DNA from: a bacterium A37T11
GTDB lineage: Bacteria > Bacteroidota > Bacteroidia > Sphingobacteriales > Sphingobacteriaceae
Assembly (NCBI GenBank): GCA_900109895.1
Contig: FOBR01000027.1
Coordinates: 1 to 64,000 of the forward strand
Reading direction: 5' to 3'
DNA length: 64,000 nucleotides
Of this stretch, positions 8,529-15,618 are shown one piece after another; position 1 is the stretch's first letter, and each line of letters begins with the position of its first letter. The position numbers and the translations under genes were made by a program. The notes beneath the pieces are model-generated. The model was not told the origin of the DNA, did no database searches, and saw nothing but the letters and a program-made list of their open reading frames with translations.

Positions 8529-9149
8529 ATGAGAACTATTAATTTACTTTATTTAATGTTGTTCCTGCCAGTTTTTGCCCTGGCACAAACTGAACGAAAG
8601 GGTACCTATGGAAGTATTTCTGCGGCCTACGGCACTTATTCCATTGATTTGTATGCGTATGCTGGCGGAAGTGACCTTTATAACGACCAGGATTTTTCAG
8701 GGCCTGTGTTTTCCCTGGGCATTGAAACAAAATCTGCCTGGCAGAAAAACAAATTTGTGTTTGACGTGGGCGGCGAGTTATCTGCCGGATTGGGGATTAA
8801 AAAAACCAGCGTGTCCAGTGGCAACTACCACACGAGTAACAGCGGTGGGCATTTGTATGGAATAAACGCCTTGCTAAAAGCGGGGTATCTGGTTGCTGAA
8901 AGTGGCAAGGTAGTTCCTTTATTCGGTCTAGGCCCATACTATGACTTCATTACCCAAGGCGGTGATAGTGATGATAATTCTATATACGGCTTGCAAGGTT
9001 TTGTGGGGGTTGATCTTTCTGTCTCCAAGTTTGTGATTACCCCACAGCTGAATTTTGGTCTGGCCAGCTGGGGAGGTTCTGAAAGTATGGACCAAAATGG
9101 CCAGCCATCCAAATTTGAGGGGGGCGTAAAGTTTGCTTATAAATTTTAA
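8529..9149 (+). CDS. Outer-membrane beta-barrel protein, PorT-like
   Basis: A 206-residue protein with a signal peptide ending ALAQ (about residue 20). The rest alternates amphipathic strands with Gly/Ser/Asn-rich turns (for example FVFDVGGELSAGLGI, VVPLFGLGPYYDF, FVITPQLNFGLAS) and ends in an aromatic residue (KFAYKF), all typical of a small eight-stranded outer-membrane barrel. No specific family motif beyond this is visible, and the substrate or role is unknown. The start codon is overlapped by the stem of a 13-bp inverted repeat, which suggests post-transcriptional or operator control. A terminator follows at 9201. Confidence 0.8.
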   Translation: MRTINLLYLMLFLPVFALAQTERKGTYGSISAAYGTYSIDLYAYAGGSDLYNDQDFSGPVFSLGIETKSAWQKNKFVFDVGGELSAGLGIKKTSVSSGNYHTSNSGGHLYGINALLKAGYLVAESGKVVPLFGLGPYYDFITQGGDSDDNSIYGLQGFVGVDLSVSKFVITPQLNFGLASWGGSESMDQNGQPSKFEGGVKFAYKF

Positions 9150-9200
9150 GGGGATTATAGGTTTTTTGTTTGTTTAGTATTTTTTGTTCTAAGTGAAAAA

Positions 9201-9226
9201 GCCCCAGCTTACGCTGAGGCTTTTTT
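9201..9226 (+). terminator. Rho-independent terminator, probably bidirectional
   Basis: GCCCCAGC and GCTGAGGC pair with one mismatch around a TTAC loop, followed by six T. A run of A precedes the stem, so it can also serve the tRNA gene transcribed from the other strand. Confidence 0.75.
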
Positions 9227-9227
9227 G

Positions 9228-9300
9228 TGATCCCGCTGGGATTCGAACCCAGGACCCATACATTAAAAGTGTATTGCTCTACCAGCTGAGCTACGGAATC
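9228..9300 (-). tRNA. tRNA-Lys (anticodon TTT)
   Basis: The minus-strand sequence folds into a full cloverleaf. The acceptor stem GATTCCG pairs with CGGGATC (one G-T pair) and is followed by discriminator A. The D stem is GCTC/GAGC, the anticodon stem ATACA/TGTAT encloses the loop CTTTTAA, and the T stem CTGGG/CCCAG encloses TTCGAAT. The anticodon TTT reads lysine codons. CCA is not encoded. Confidence 0.97.
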
Positions 9301-9338
9301 ATTTTATTAGAACAACTTCCCTTTTTTTGAAAGTGGTG

Positions 9339-9369
9339 CAAAGATAGAATTATCAGGCTATACGTGCAA
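9339..9369 (-). promoter_or_regulatory. Promoter of tRNA-Lys
   Basis: On the minus strand TTG (9369-9367) is followed by a 20-base spacer and TATCTTTG (9346-9339), a full match to the Bacteroidota -33/-7 pattern. Transcription would begin about 33 bases before the tRNA. Confidence 0.6.
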
Positions 9370-9414
9370 GGAATAATTTAAAATATATGCAAATTATTTA
9401 TATTTTATTCATAA

Positions 9415-10287
9415 TTAAGTATTTATTCCTTTTACAATTCGTTCTGCCCCTTGCATATCGGTGTAAACACTAACCTCACTGAAACCCATACTACGAAATA
9501 GTGAGGCCGTTTCCTGCCCAAACCGACGATTAATTTCTACGTAGATACGCCCTCCCGGCTTTAGCTGCTGCCGTGAATAGTGTGCTATTTGACGATAGAA
9601 CAAAAGCGGGTCATTTTCCGGTACAAACAGCGCCAGGGATGGCTCCTGTTCTTTGACGTGCGCTTCCATGCCCAATTGTTCAGATGGGGTAATATAGGGA
9701 GGGTTGCTCACAATGACATCAAACAGTGGCATGGTGGATGGAAGGCTATTCGGGTCCAGAATATCGGCCTGCAAAAATTGAACAGCGGCCGAAAGGTTTT
9801 GAGCATTTTGCCTTGCTACCTCCAAAGCCGTTGTTGAAATATCCAAGGCATATACGACAGACCCTGGCAATTGTTTTTGGAGGGCGATGGCTATGCAACC
9901 GCTGCCTGTGCCAATGTCCAGGATGTGCAGGTCCTGAGCATTGGCGCGATAATCCTGTATGATTTGATCGGTCAATTCTTCAGTTTCTGGCCGTGGTATA
10001 AGCACGGCTTTATTTACCTGAAACAAGTGCCCCATAAACCAGGCATTTCCCAATATATACTGCACGGGTATGCCTTTTTTTAGTTCGGTAAGTACTTCAT
10101 TTAAACGATGTATAATGTAATCTGTTAATGGTTTATCTTTTTTACTTAAATAATCACTTTCATCATTCCCCATCAAATCTGATAGAATATGGCGCACGAG
10201 GCTGCGAGCTTCAGCAGGGTCATAATTGTCTTTAAGCTGCTCCGTATATAGGCTTTCGAAATGTCGGATACTTTGGTTCATTTGCAT
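9415..10287 (-). CDS. prmC: Peptide chain release factor N5-glutamine methyltransferase
   Basis: PrmC (HemK) methylates the glutamine of the GGQ motif in release factors, using S-adenosylmethionine. The 290-residue product has the N-terminal helical domain (1-75), the conserved PVQYILG and IPRPETEELTD stretches, SAM motif I DIGTGSG at 124-130, and the catalytic NPPY at 195-198. The frame can start at 10305, but that ATG lies inside a TAnnTTTG promoter box, so ATG 10287 (or 10281) is the likely start. It is head to head with ribD. Confidence 0.93.
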   Translation of the reverse strand: MQMNQSIRHFESLYTEQLKDNYDPAEARSLVRHILSDLMGNDESDYLSKKDKPLTDYIIHRLNEVLTELKKGIPVQYILGNAWFMGHLFQVNKAVLIPRPETEELTDQIIQDYRANAQDLHILDIGTGSGCIAIALQKQLPGSVVYALDISTTALEVARQNAQNLSAAVQFLQADILDPNSLPSTMPLFDVIVSNPPYITPSEQLGMEAHVKEQEPSLALFVPENDPLLFYRQIAHYSRQQLKPGGRIYVEINRRFGQETASLFRSMGFSEVSVYTDMQGAERIVKGINT

Positions 10288-10298
10288 AAGAATATTGG

Positions 10299-10306
10299 CA
10301 AACATA
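10299..10306 (-). promoter_or_regulatory. -7 promoter box of prmC, overlapping an upstream ATG
   Basis: TATGTTTG on the minus strand matches TAnnTTTG and contains the ATG at 10305, so that codon is probably not transcribed in full. The next in-frame ATG lies 11 bases downstream. Confidence 0.45.
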
Positions 10307-10330
10307 CAATAACGTTATCAAAGTAAAAAT

Positions 10331-10338
10331 TATCTTTG
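10331..10338 (+). promoter_or_regulatory. -7 promoter box of ribD, leaderless arrangement
   Basis: TATCTTTG fully matches TAnnTTTG and is followed by exactly six bases and then the ATG at 10345. Transcription would start at or next to the start codon. The in-frame TTG at 10336 is part of the box and is rejected as a start. Confidence 0.5.
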
Positions 10339-10344
10339 TGCACA

Positions 10345-11394
10345 ATGGATGGACATGAAATCTATATGCGGCGTTGCCTGGATCTGGCCGCGTTGGGTAC
10401 TGGCTTGGTAAGCCCCAATCCGATGGTGGGTGCGGTTGTGGTGTATAATAACCGGATTATAGGTGAGGGATGGCACCAGGCTTTTGGCGGTCCGCATGCT
10501 GAGGTACATGCCATAAATGAGGTTATGGATAAGTTTAGCAACTATGCTGAAATATTCAAAAATTCAACACTTTATGTAAATCTTGAACCATGCGCTCATT
10601 ATGGCAAAACCCCTCCTTGTGCCCGGCTTATTGCTGAACATCAACTAAAGCGGGTGGTTATTGGCTGCCGGGATCCTTTTGATGCTGTAAATGGAAAAGG
10701 CATTGCTTTGTTGCAGGATGCACGTGTAGAGGTGATAGAAGGGGTATTGCAAAAGGAGTCTGAATTCCTGAACCGGCGGTTTATAACCCGCGTGCGACAG
10801 CACAGGCCTTATGTTATTTTGAAATGGGCACAGACCGCTGATGGTTATTTTGCCCCGGATGATGGCAGCCAGCAATGGATCAGCAGCCCTCAGGCACAAC
10901 AGATGGTGCATCGCTGGCGTAGTGAAGAAGATGCCGTTTTGGTAGGTAAAAACACGGCTTTGATAGATAATCCCCGTCTTAATGTTCGTGCATGGAATGG
11001 ACGCAACCCGTTGCGCATTGTCATTGACAAAAACCTGGAGGTTCCGTCAACCCATCATCTTTTGGATGGGTCCATCCATACATTGGTTTTTAATGCCTTG
11101 AAAAGCGATTGGAGCGAAAACCTCAAATACATTTCCCTTGAAAATTTTGACTTATATCTTCCACAACAAATCCTTTATCAACTTTATTTAATGGATGTAC
11201 AATCGGTCATTGTGGAAGGCGGGTTGCACACGCTGAAGGCTTTTACAGATGCGGGATTATGGGATGAGGCCCGCATTTTTAAAGCTCCTTTGACCTGGGG
11301 AAAGGGCAAATTAGCTATTAACTTAAAAGAAAGTAATTCTGTAAATCAGAAAGTTGGTATAGATAACCTAACTATTTACTATAAGTCAAAATGA
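10345..11394 (+). CDS. ribD: Bifunctional riboflavin biosynthesis deaminase/reductase RibD
   Basis: RibD carries out two steps of riboflavin synthesis: deamination of the pyrimidine from GTP, then NADPH-dependent reduction of the ribose side chain. The 349-residue protein has the N-terminal zinc deaminase domain with His51-Ala-Glu53, Cys83 (EPCAHYGKTPPC) and Cys92 as zinc and catalytic residues, and a C-terminal RibD reductase domain from about 145 (RPYVILKWAQTADGYFAPDDGSQ cut here for length, and IVEGG near 290). It starts an operon in which the next two genes overlap by ATGA. No FMN riboswitch is present upstream; the promoter appears to leave no leader. Confidence 0.95.
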   Translation: MDGHEIYMRRCLDLAALGTGLVSPNPMVGAVVVYNNRIIGEGWHQAFGGPHAEVHAINEVMDKFSNYAEIFKNSTLYVNLEPCAHYGKTPPCARLIAEHQLKRVVIGCRDPFDAVNGKGIALLQDARVEVIEGVLQKESEFLNRRFITRVRQHRPYVILKWAQTADGYFAPDDGSQQWISSPQAQQMVHRWRSEEDAVLVGKNTALIDNPRLNVRAWNGRNPLRIVIDKNLEVPSTHHLLDGSIHTLVFNALKSDWSENLKYISLENFDLYLPQQILYQLYLMDVQSVIVEGGLHTLKAFTDAGLWDEARIFKAPLTWGKGKLAINLKESNSVNQKVGIDNLTIYYKSK

Positions 11395-12263
11395 TCTACG
11401 TTCTTTTAAGTGTTTTGTGCAGTGTTTCGGTATCGGTGGTTATTAAATTGGCCCGGAGATACTCGGTAGATGTACAACAAATGATTATTTGGAATTATCC
11501 GGCCGCGGTGTTGTTGACCGGTTATTTTTTGCATCCGGATCCCGGCAGCGTTTCCTGGAACCTGGCCCCTACCTTAATTTACCTGGCCTTGGCAGTATTG
11601 CTTCCGGGTATCTTTGTGGCGACTGCGCAATCCATCCGCTATACGGGGATGGTACGCACGGAGGTGGCCCAACGGTTATCGTTATTCCTGCCGCTCATCG
11701 CCGCCTTTACCATTTTTCAGGAGAAGCCGGAGCCACTTAAAATTTTGGGGATTGTGGTGGGTATTGCGGCGATTGTTTGCTCAATTAATTGGAAAGGGGG
11801 TAAAAGCTGGCGTACGGGCAGCAAAAATAGTTGGTTGTACCCACTGATTGTATTTGCTGGAATGGGCCTCATTGACGTGCTTTTTAAACAAATTGCGTTG
11901 AACAAGGCGGTGCCTTATACCACTTCCATGTTCTTGGTGTTTTTTTTGGCTATGCTGGCAGCCGGTGGATATTTGGCTTATCTGTTATTAGTAAAGAAGA
12001 GACGTTTCTCGGTTTCAGGGATGTGCGGAGGCTTAATTCTTGGCGCTTTTAATTTTTGCAACATTCTATTTTATATGAAAGCCCACAGGGCCATTGCTGG
12101 TAATCCATCCCTTGTTTTTTCGGGAGTTAACATTGGCGTAATCGTTTTTGGTACGTTGGTTGGCGTGTTCATTTTCCGTGAAAAATTAAGCTTGCTAAAT
12201 AAGATTGGCTTGGTACTGGCCGTTGTTTCTGTGCTGATTATTTATTTTTTACGGATTGGATGA
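11391..12263 (+). CDS. EamA/DMT-family membrane transporter
   Basis: A 290-residue integral membrane protein with about ten hydrophobic helices in two similar halves, the pattern of the drug/metabolite transporter superfamily. Features include an N-terminal half ending in FLPLIAAFTIFQEKPEPLKILG and a C-terminal half ending in FGTLVGVFIFREKLSLLNKIG, the duplicated EamA signature. The ATG overlaps the ribD stop codon (ATGA), and its own stop overlaps the next start, so the three genes are translationally coupled. The neighbour ribD raises the possibility of flavin or purine-related transport, but nothing in the sequence proves a substrate. Confidence 0.88.
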   Translation: MIYVLLSVLCSVSVSVVIKLARRYSVDVQQMIIWNYPAAVLLTGYFLHPDPGSVSWNLAPTLIYLALAVLLPGIFVATAQSIRYTGMVRTEVAQRLSLFLPLIAAFTIFQEKPEPLKILGIVVGIAAIVCSINWKGGKSWRTGSKNSWLYPLIVFAGMGLIDVLFKQIALNKAVPYTTSMFLVFFLAMLAAGGYLAYLLLVKKRRFSVSGMCGGLILGAFNFCNILFYMKAHRAIAGNPSLVFSGVNIGVIVFGTLVGVFIFREKLSLLNKIGLVLAVVSVLIIYFLRIG

Positions 12264-12877
12264 GCTTATTTGAGGATACATACCTAACGATTGAACAGGA
12301 GGCGGAAGGTCAATTTAAGGATAAGGGCAGTAAATTTATAGCTTATGCATCCCCAATTAATCACGAGGGGCAGGCCAAAGAGTTCTTAAATCGGATAAAA
12401 GCAGCGCACCCAAAGGCAAGGCACCATTGCTGGGCGTTGCGATTGACTCCTGACCGAAGTATTTTTAGGATCAACGACGATGGCGAACCTTCCGGCACGG
12501 CCGGTCGCCCCATTTTGAATGCCTTGCTTTCTGCCGATCTGACAAATATTATGGTGGTGGTGGTACGATATTTCGGCGGCACGTTATTGGGTGTGCCAGG
12601 TTTGATCAATGCCTACAAAACAGCTGCCAAAGCGGCATTGGAAGCGGCAACGGTGGTTAGCCGGGCGCTAACTGATTTTTACAGGGTTGAATTTGCATAC
12701 GATAGAATGAACGATGTGATGCGCTTGGTGAAAGAGGAAGATTTAGTGACCGAAAAACAAAGTTTTGAAAGCCAATGTAGCCTGGAATTAGGCATCCGGA
12801 AGTCAAAATTGAATGTAATATTGGGAAAACTGGATAAAATGGAGGGGGTTAATGTGGTATTTATAGCTAGCAGGTGA
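12260..12877 (+). CDS. YigZ/IMPACT family protein
   Basis: The 205-residue protein has the UPF0029/IMPACT N-terminal domain, with the family signature RINDDGEPSGTAGRPIL at about 73-90 and VVVRYFGGTLLGVPGL at about 99-114, plus a short C-terminal DUF1949-type domain. Family members are conserved but poorly defined; the eukaryotic relative IMPACT modulates GCN2 signalling and bacterial YigZ has been linked to translation or peptide metabolism without a settled activity. Its start codon overlaps the stop of the transporter gene. Confidence 0.92.
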   Translation: MSLFEDTYLTIEQEAEGQFKDKGSKFIAYASPINHEGQAKEFLNRIKAAHPKARHHCWALRLTPDRSIFRINDDGEPSGTAGRPILNALLSADLTNIMVVVVRYFGGTLLGVPGLINAYKTAAKAALEAATVVSRALTDFYRVEFAYDRMNDVMRLVKEEDLVTEKQSFESQCSLELGIRKSKLNVILGKLDKMEGVNVVFIASR

Positions 12878-12946
12878 AATAGTCTTTAACATAATTTTAA
12901 CACACAAGCTATTAAACCATTTGATCCGCAAACACTCTATTCTTCC

Positions 12947-12970
12947 AAACAACCATATATGGGTTGTTTT
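12947..12970 (+). terminator. Possible terminator of the ribD operon
   Basis: AAACAACC and GGTTGTTT form a perfect 8-bp stem around a 7-base loop, followed by only a short T run (TTTTATA). It lies 70 bases after yigZ and 19 before the next gene, so it could equally be a leader hairpin. Confidence 0.4.
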
Positions 12971-12987
12971 ATAAAAAGAGTAGAGAA

Positions 12988-13452
12988 ATGAAAAAGATGT
13001 TATTATCAGTTGCGTTGATCATTGGAATGGGCGCAGCAGGGTTTGCACAAGAAGCAGACAAAAAAGAACATGGGCATAAGCCAAAAAGCCCGGAAGAAAT
13101 GGCTCAGGCCCAAACAAACAAATTAGCCGAGAAGCTTTCTTTAAATGATGACCAGAAAAAGAAGGTGTATGCCCTCAAACTTGAGCGTAGCAAAAAGTTT
13201 GCGAACGAAATGAAGGGAAAACACGAAGAAATGATGGGGAAACGGGATGAAATGCTAAAGGACCAACAGGCTGAGGATGAAAAATTGGAACAAATTTTAA
13301 CTCCGGCCCAAAAGGAAAGTTACGAGAAGCTGAAAGCTGACCGGAAAGAAAAAATTCATTCCATGCAAGGAAAGGGAAAGCGAATGGGGAAACGCCCTGG
13401 CAGAATGTATGACCTCCCGGGCAAAAGGGACAGTTCAAAAGTGATAAACTAA
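12988..13452 (+). CDS. Spy/LTXXQ-like periplasmic helical protein
   Basis: The start at ATG 12988 gives a 154-residue product with a signal peptide (MKKMLLSVALIIGMGAAGFAQ). The mature part is highly charged, rich in Lys, Glu and Met, and contains two LTXXQ-like segments, LSLNDDQKKKVYAL and LTPAQKESYEKL. This is the pattern of the Spy/CpxP/DUF4890 group of periplasmic helical proteins, whose best known member is a chaperone. The His-rich segment KKEHGHK near the N-terminus could bind metal. A terminator follows directly. The family is reasonably clear; the client or signal is unknown. Confidence 0.85.
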   Translation: MKKMLLSVALIIGMGAAGFAQEADKKEHGHKPKSPEEMAQAQTNKLAEKLSLNDDQKKKVYALKLERSKKFANEMKGKHEEMMGKRDEMLKDQQAEDEKLEQILTPAQKESYEKLKADRKEKIHSMQGKGKRMGKRPGRMYDLPGKRDSSKVIN

Positions 13453-13457
13453 ACCGA

Positions 13458-13484
13458 GGCCAGCAAAATGCTGGCCTTTTTTTT
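13458..13484 (+). terminator. Rho-independent terminator
   Basis: A perfect 7-bp stem GGCCAGC/GCTGGCC with a 5-base loop is followed by eight T, six bases after the stop codon of the Spy-like gene. Confidence 0.9.
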
Positions 13485-13491
13485 ATCTTTG
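13484..13491 (+). promoter_or_regulatory. -7 promoter box of the hydroxyacyl-CoA dehydrogenase gene
   Basis: TATCTTTG matches TAnnTTTG and begins in the T tract of the preceding terminator. It implies a start near 13497 and supports ATG 13513 over the in-frame upstream codon at 13468. Confidence 0.45.
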
Positions 13492-13512
13492 CCCTACCAA
13501 TTTAAGACAATT

Positions 13513-14358
13513 ATGCATCATATTTCTGTGATAGGTTCTGGCACGATGGGCAATGGTATTGCGCATACCTTTGCTTTATTTGGCTTTGAGGTGGCGTTGG
13601 TAGATATTTCGCAAGCCGCTCTTGACAGGGCGATTTTAACCATCGAATCCAATTTGGAAAGGCAGGTTAATAAGGGTGCGATTGATAGTGCCGCTAAAAT
13701 ATCGGCTTTGAGACGCCTCCATCCGTATAATCATTTGAAAGATGGCGTTGCTGATGCAGATTTAGTAGTGGAAGCGGCAACTGAAAATGAAAAAATAAAA
13801 CTGGATCTCTTTACCTCCTTGGATGGGTTTTGTAAACCGAAAGCTATTTTGGCATCCAACACCTCTTCCATATCCATTACGAAGATTGCCTCGGTTACCA
13901 GCCGGCCTGAACAGGTAATTGGTATGCACTTTATGAACCCGGTACCGCTTATGAAATTGGTTGAAGTGATAAGAGGCTATTCCACCAGCGACGTGGTGAC
14001 AAAAAAAGTACTGGATGTGGCTATATTGCTTGAAAAAACGCCGGTGGAGGTGAATGACTATCCAGGTTTTGTGGCTAATCGCATTTTAATGCCAATGATC
14101 AATGAGGCCATTTATACGTTATTTGAAGGGGTAGCCACCGCAGAAGCCATTGATGCCGTGATGAAATTGGGTATGGCTCACCCCATGGGGCCGTTGCAAT
14201 TGGCCGATTTTATAGGTTTGGATGTTTGCTTGTCCATTATGCGTGTATTGCACGAAGGTTTCGGCCATTCAAAGTATGCGCCTTGCCCATTGTTGGTCAA
14301 TATGGTGCAGGCCGGTAAACTTGGAAAAAAAACCAAGTCCGGTTTTTTTACTTATTGA
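13513..14358 (+). CDS. 3-hydroxybutyryl-CoA/3-hydroxyacyl-CoA dehydrogenase
   Basis: A 281-residue NAD-dependent enzyme that oxidises 3-hydroxyacyl-CoA to the 3-keto form, or runs in reverse in butyrate-type pathways. The Rossmann motif GSGTMGNGIA lies at residues 8-17. The central domain has the NTSS motif (ASNTSSISI), the catalytic-His segment IGMHFMNPVPLMKLVEV, and the C-terminal helical domain has the conserved DYPGFVANRILMPMINEA and KKTKSGFF end. The length is that of the single-function dehydrogenase, not the multifunctional FadB. It stands alone between two terminators, so its pathway partner is elsewhere. Confidence 0.93.
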   Translation: MHHISVIGSGTMGNGIAHTFALFGFEVALVDISQAALDRAILTIESNLERQVNKGAIDSAAKISALRRLHPYNHLKDGVADADLVVEAATENEKIKLDLFTSLDGFCKPKAILASNTSSISITKIASVTSRPEQVIGMHFMNPVPLMKLVEVIRGYSTSDVVTKKVLDVAILLEKTPVEVNDYPGFVANRILMPMINEAIYTLFEGVATAEAIDAVMKLGMAHPMGPLQLADFIGLDVCLSIMRVLHEGFGHSKYAPCPLLVNMVQAGKLGKKTKSGFFTY

Positions 14359-14378
14359 ACGTGTTTTTTTAATTAAAT

Positions 14379-14415
14379 AGACCAGGCATCGGCTTTTTAT
14401 GACCCCTGGTCTTTT
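14379..14415 (+). terminator. Probable terminator between convergent genes
   Basis: AGACCAGG and CCTGGTCT form an 8-bp stem around an 18-base loop, followed by four T on the plus strand and an AT-rich stretch on the minus side. It separates the dehydrogenase gene from the convergent regulator gene. Confidence 0.6.
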
Positions 14416-14446
14416 AATGAAAGTTATACTATACCAGCTAGCGCTT

Positions 14447-15217
14447 TTAATTTTTTAAACTGTCTACTTGTTTCTGCATCTGTGCCATCATGTTTGTCAA
14501 ATTTTCAAGCGTTGGTTCAGAAGTGGGATCGGGAAAATGGGTACTGATAAATGCTTTGGCTTTCCACACTTCTAAAACATCATTGGAGGCTACATAATAG
14601 GGATCATAGGTCTTGTTATCGGATACTAATTTAAATCCTTTGTCTTCCCTGAAACGGTGGGCAATTCGTTTATAAACGATTCCTTCATTTTTTGAAATGA
14701 CCACATAAGTTTCGCCGGGTTTTACATCGTGCCAGTTTTCAACATATTCACTGATGACAATGGTGCCTGGTTGTAGCGGCAGCATGGAGTCGCCTTTTAA
14801 CTCAAAAGCCCTATAGGTGCCTTGCCGAAACATGGGTAAGCTGAACTTGGGTAATTCACTCACAAATTCCGGATCGGCATAACCGTTTAAATAACCGGCG
14901 CTGGCTTTGACCGGCACCAATTCAATGTTCTCTTGGTTATCATTGTTAACGGTCAGGCTCAAAACCCGGATATTGGAACCGGAACTCTTTGTAACAGGCT
15001 TCCACTTTTCATTGATCTTATCATGGGCCAATTCATCCATGGTAATCTCAAAAAAATGTGCCATTTTCTTTAGCAGCTCATAGTTAGGTTCTGCCCTATT
15101 CTCTTCATACGCACCAACAGAAGATCGCTTAATACTCATTAAATCAGCAAATTGTTGTTGCGTAAGCCGTTTTTTTCTCTTCCGCAGGAACTTAAGGTTT
15201 GATGCAAAATTTGACAT
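14447..15217 (-). CDS. XRE-type regulator with LexA/CI-like S24 self-cleavage domain
   Basis: A 256-residue DNA-binding regulator. Residues 6-62 form an XRE helix-turn-helix (LTQQQFADLMSIKRSSVGAYE). From about 100 an S24 peptidase fold follows, with a candidate Ala107-Gly108 cleavage bond (ASAGY), the nucleophile Ser144 in GDSMLP, and the base Lys183 in VYKRI. The 37-residue bond-to-Ser and 39-residue Ser-to-Lys spacings resemble LexA, so RecA-stimulated self-cleavage is plausible. A Leu/Met-rich C-terminal tail (about 235-256) is extra. It is divergent from a GIY-YIG-like gene, and two inverted TAATAGTTTT copies lie between them as likely operators. No phage genes are near, so a cellular damage-response role is more likely than a prophage repressor. 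Confidence 0.9.
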   Translation of the reverse strand: MSNFASNLKFLRKRKKRLTQQQFADLMSIKRSSVGAYEENRAEPNYELLKKMAHFFEITMDELAHDKINEKWKPVTKSSGSNIRVLSLTVNNDNQENIELVPVKASAGYLNGYADPEFVSELPKFSLPMFRQGTYRAFELKGDSMLPLQPGTIVISEYVENWHDVKPGETYVVISKNEGIVYKRIAHRFREDKGFKLVSDNKTYDPYYVASNDVLEVWKAKAFISTHFPDPTSEPTLENLTNMMAQMQKQVDSLKN

Positions 15218-15240
15218 TTTTTTAAATTTTATTTGTTTTG

Positions 15241-15287
15241 ACTAAAACTATTAGTATCATTGTGCCAATAAAGTTAGTAATAGTTTT
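15241..15287. promoter_or_regulatory. Paired operator-like repeats in the divergent intergenic region
   Basis: AAAACTATTA (15244-15253) and TAATAGTTTT (15278-15287) form an inverted pair 24 bases apart. The first copy sits inside the palindrome ACTAA-N5-TTAGT (15241-15255). The position, between a self-cleaving repressor gene and its divergent neighbour, suggests autoregulatory binding sites. Confidence 0.5.
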
Positions 15288-15321
15288 TGACTTCACAAAT
15301 TTTTAGTTAATTTTTTTTAAT

Positions 15322-15597
15322 ATGAACAGATTCATCTATATCCTGACTGATTGCAAACGGAAAAGCCTGCATGTGGGAATGGCTGCCGACCTGTTACATA
15401 CCGTGACGTTTTACCGGGAAAATGCCCATTTGTTTTTTGACGCTGCCATAAATCCTACGCGCTTGGTCTATTTTGAGGAATTGACGGACGATACTACGGC
15501 CTGTGCTCGCTTTAACCAGTTACAGCGGTTTACCCGAATGCAAAAGGAACGCCTTATCCGTGCGGTCAATGTAAATTGGGTGGATTTAATTCAGTAA
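15322..15597 (+). CDS. Small GIY-YIG-like protein, active site degraded
   Basis: The 91-residue protein follows the small GIY-YIG outline: an N-terminal YIL strand, HVG in place of YIG, then the C-terminal pattern LVYFEEL...NQLQRFTRMQKERLIRAVNVNWVDLI that matches the usual LVYYEEF...EKQLKGWSRxKKxxLI...NPxWxDL. Compared with active nucleases, the Arg after the YIG strand is missing (DLLHTVTFYR) and the metal-binding Glu of the REKQLK helix is replaced (RFNQLQ). It is probably not a nuclease. It is divergent from the S24 regulator and probably shares its operators. Confidence 0.7.
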   Translation: MNRFIYILTDCKRKSLHVGMAADLLHTVTFYRENAHLFFDAAINPTRLVYFEELTDDTTACARFNQLQRFTRMQKERLIRAVNVNWVDLIQ

Positions 15598-15605
15598 AAA
15601 ACCGC

Positions 15606-15613
15606 TATCTTTG
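15606..15613 (+). promoter_or_regulatory. -7 promoter box of nuoA, leaderless arrangement
   Basis: TATCTTTG fully matches TAnnTTTG and ends five bases before the ATG at 15619, so the transcript should begin at or next to the start codon. Confidence 0.5.
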
Positions 15614-15618
15614 TTCCC

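Noticed and set aside
9228-9300. tRNA as an integration site
   Set aside because: No integrase gene or duplicated tRNA 3' end is present nearby.
10306-10344. FMN riboswitch upstream of ribD
   Set aside because: Only about 40 bases separate the divergent genes, and the promoter box leaves no room for an aptamer.
14447-15217. Prophage, suggested by the CI-like repressor
   Set aside because: No integrase, structural, lysis or att-like sequence flanks it; neighbours are housekeeping genes.
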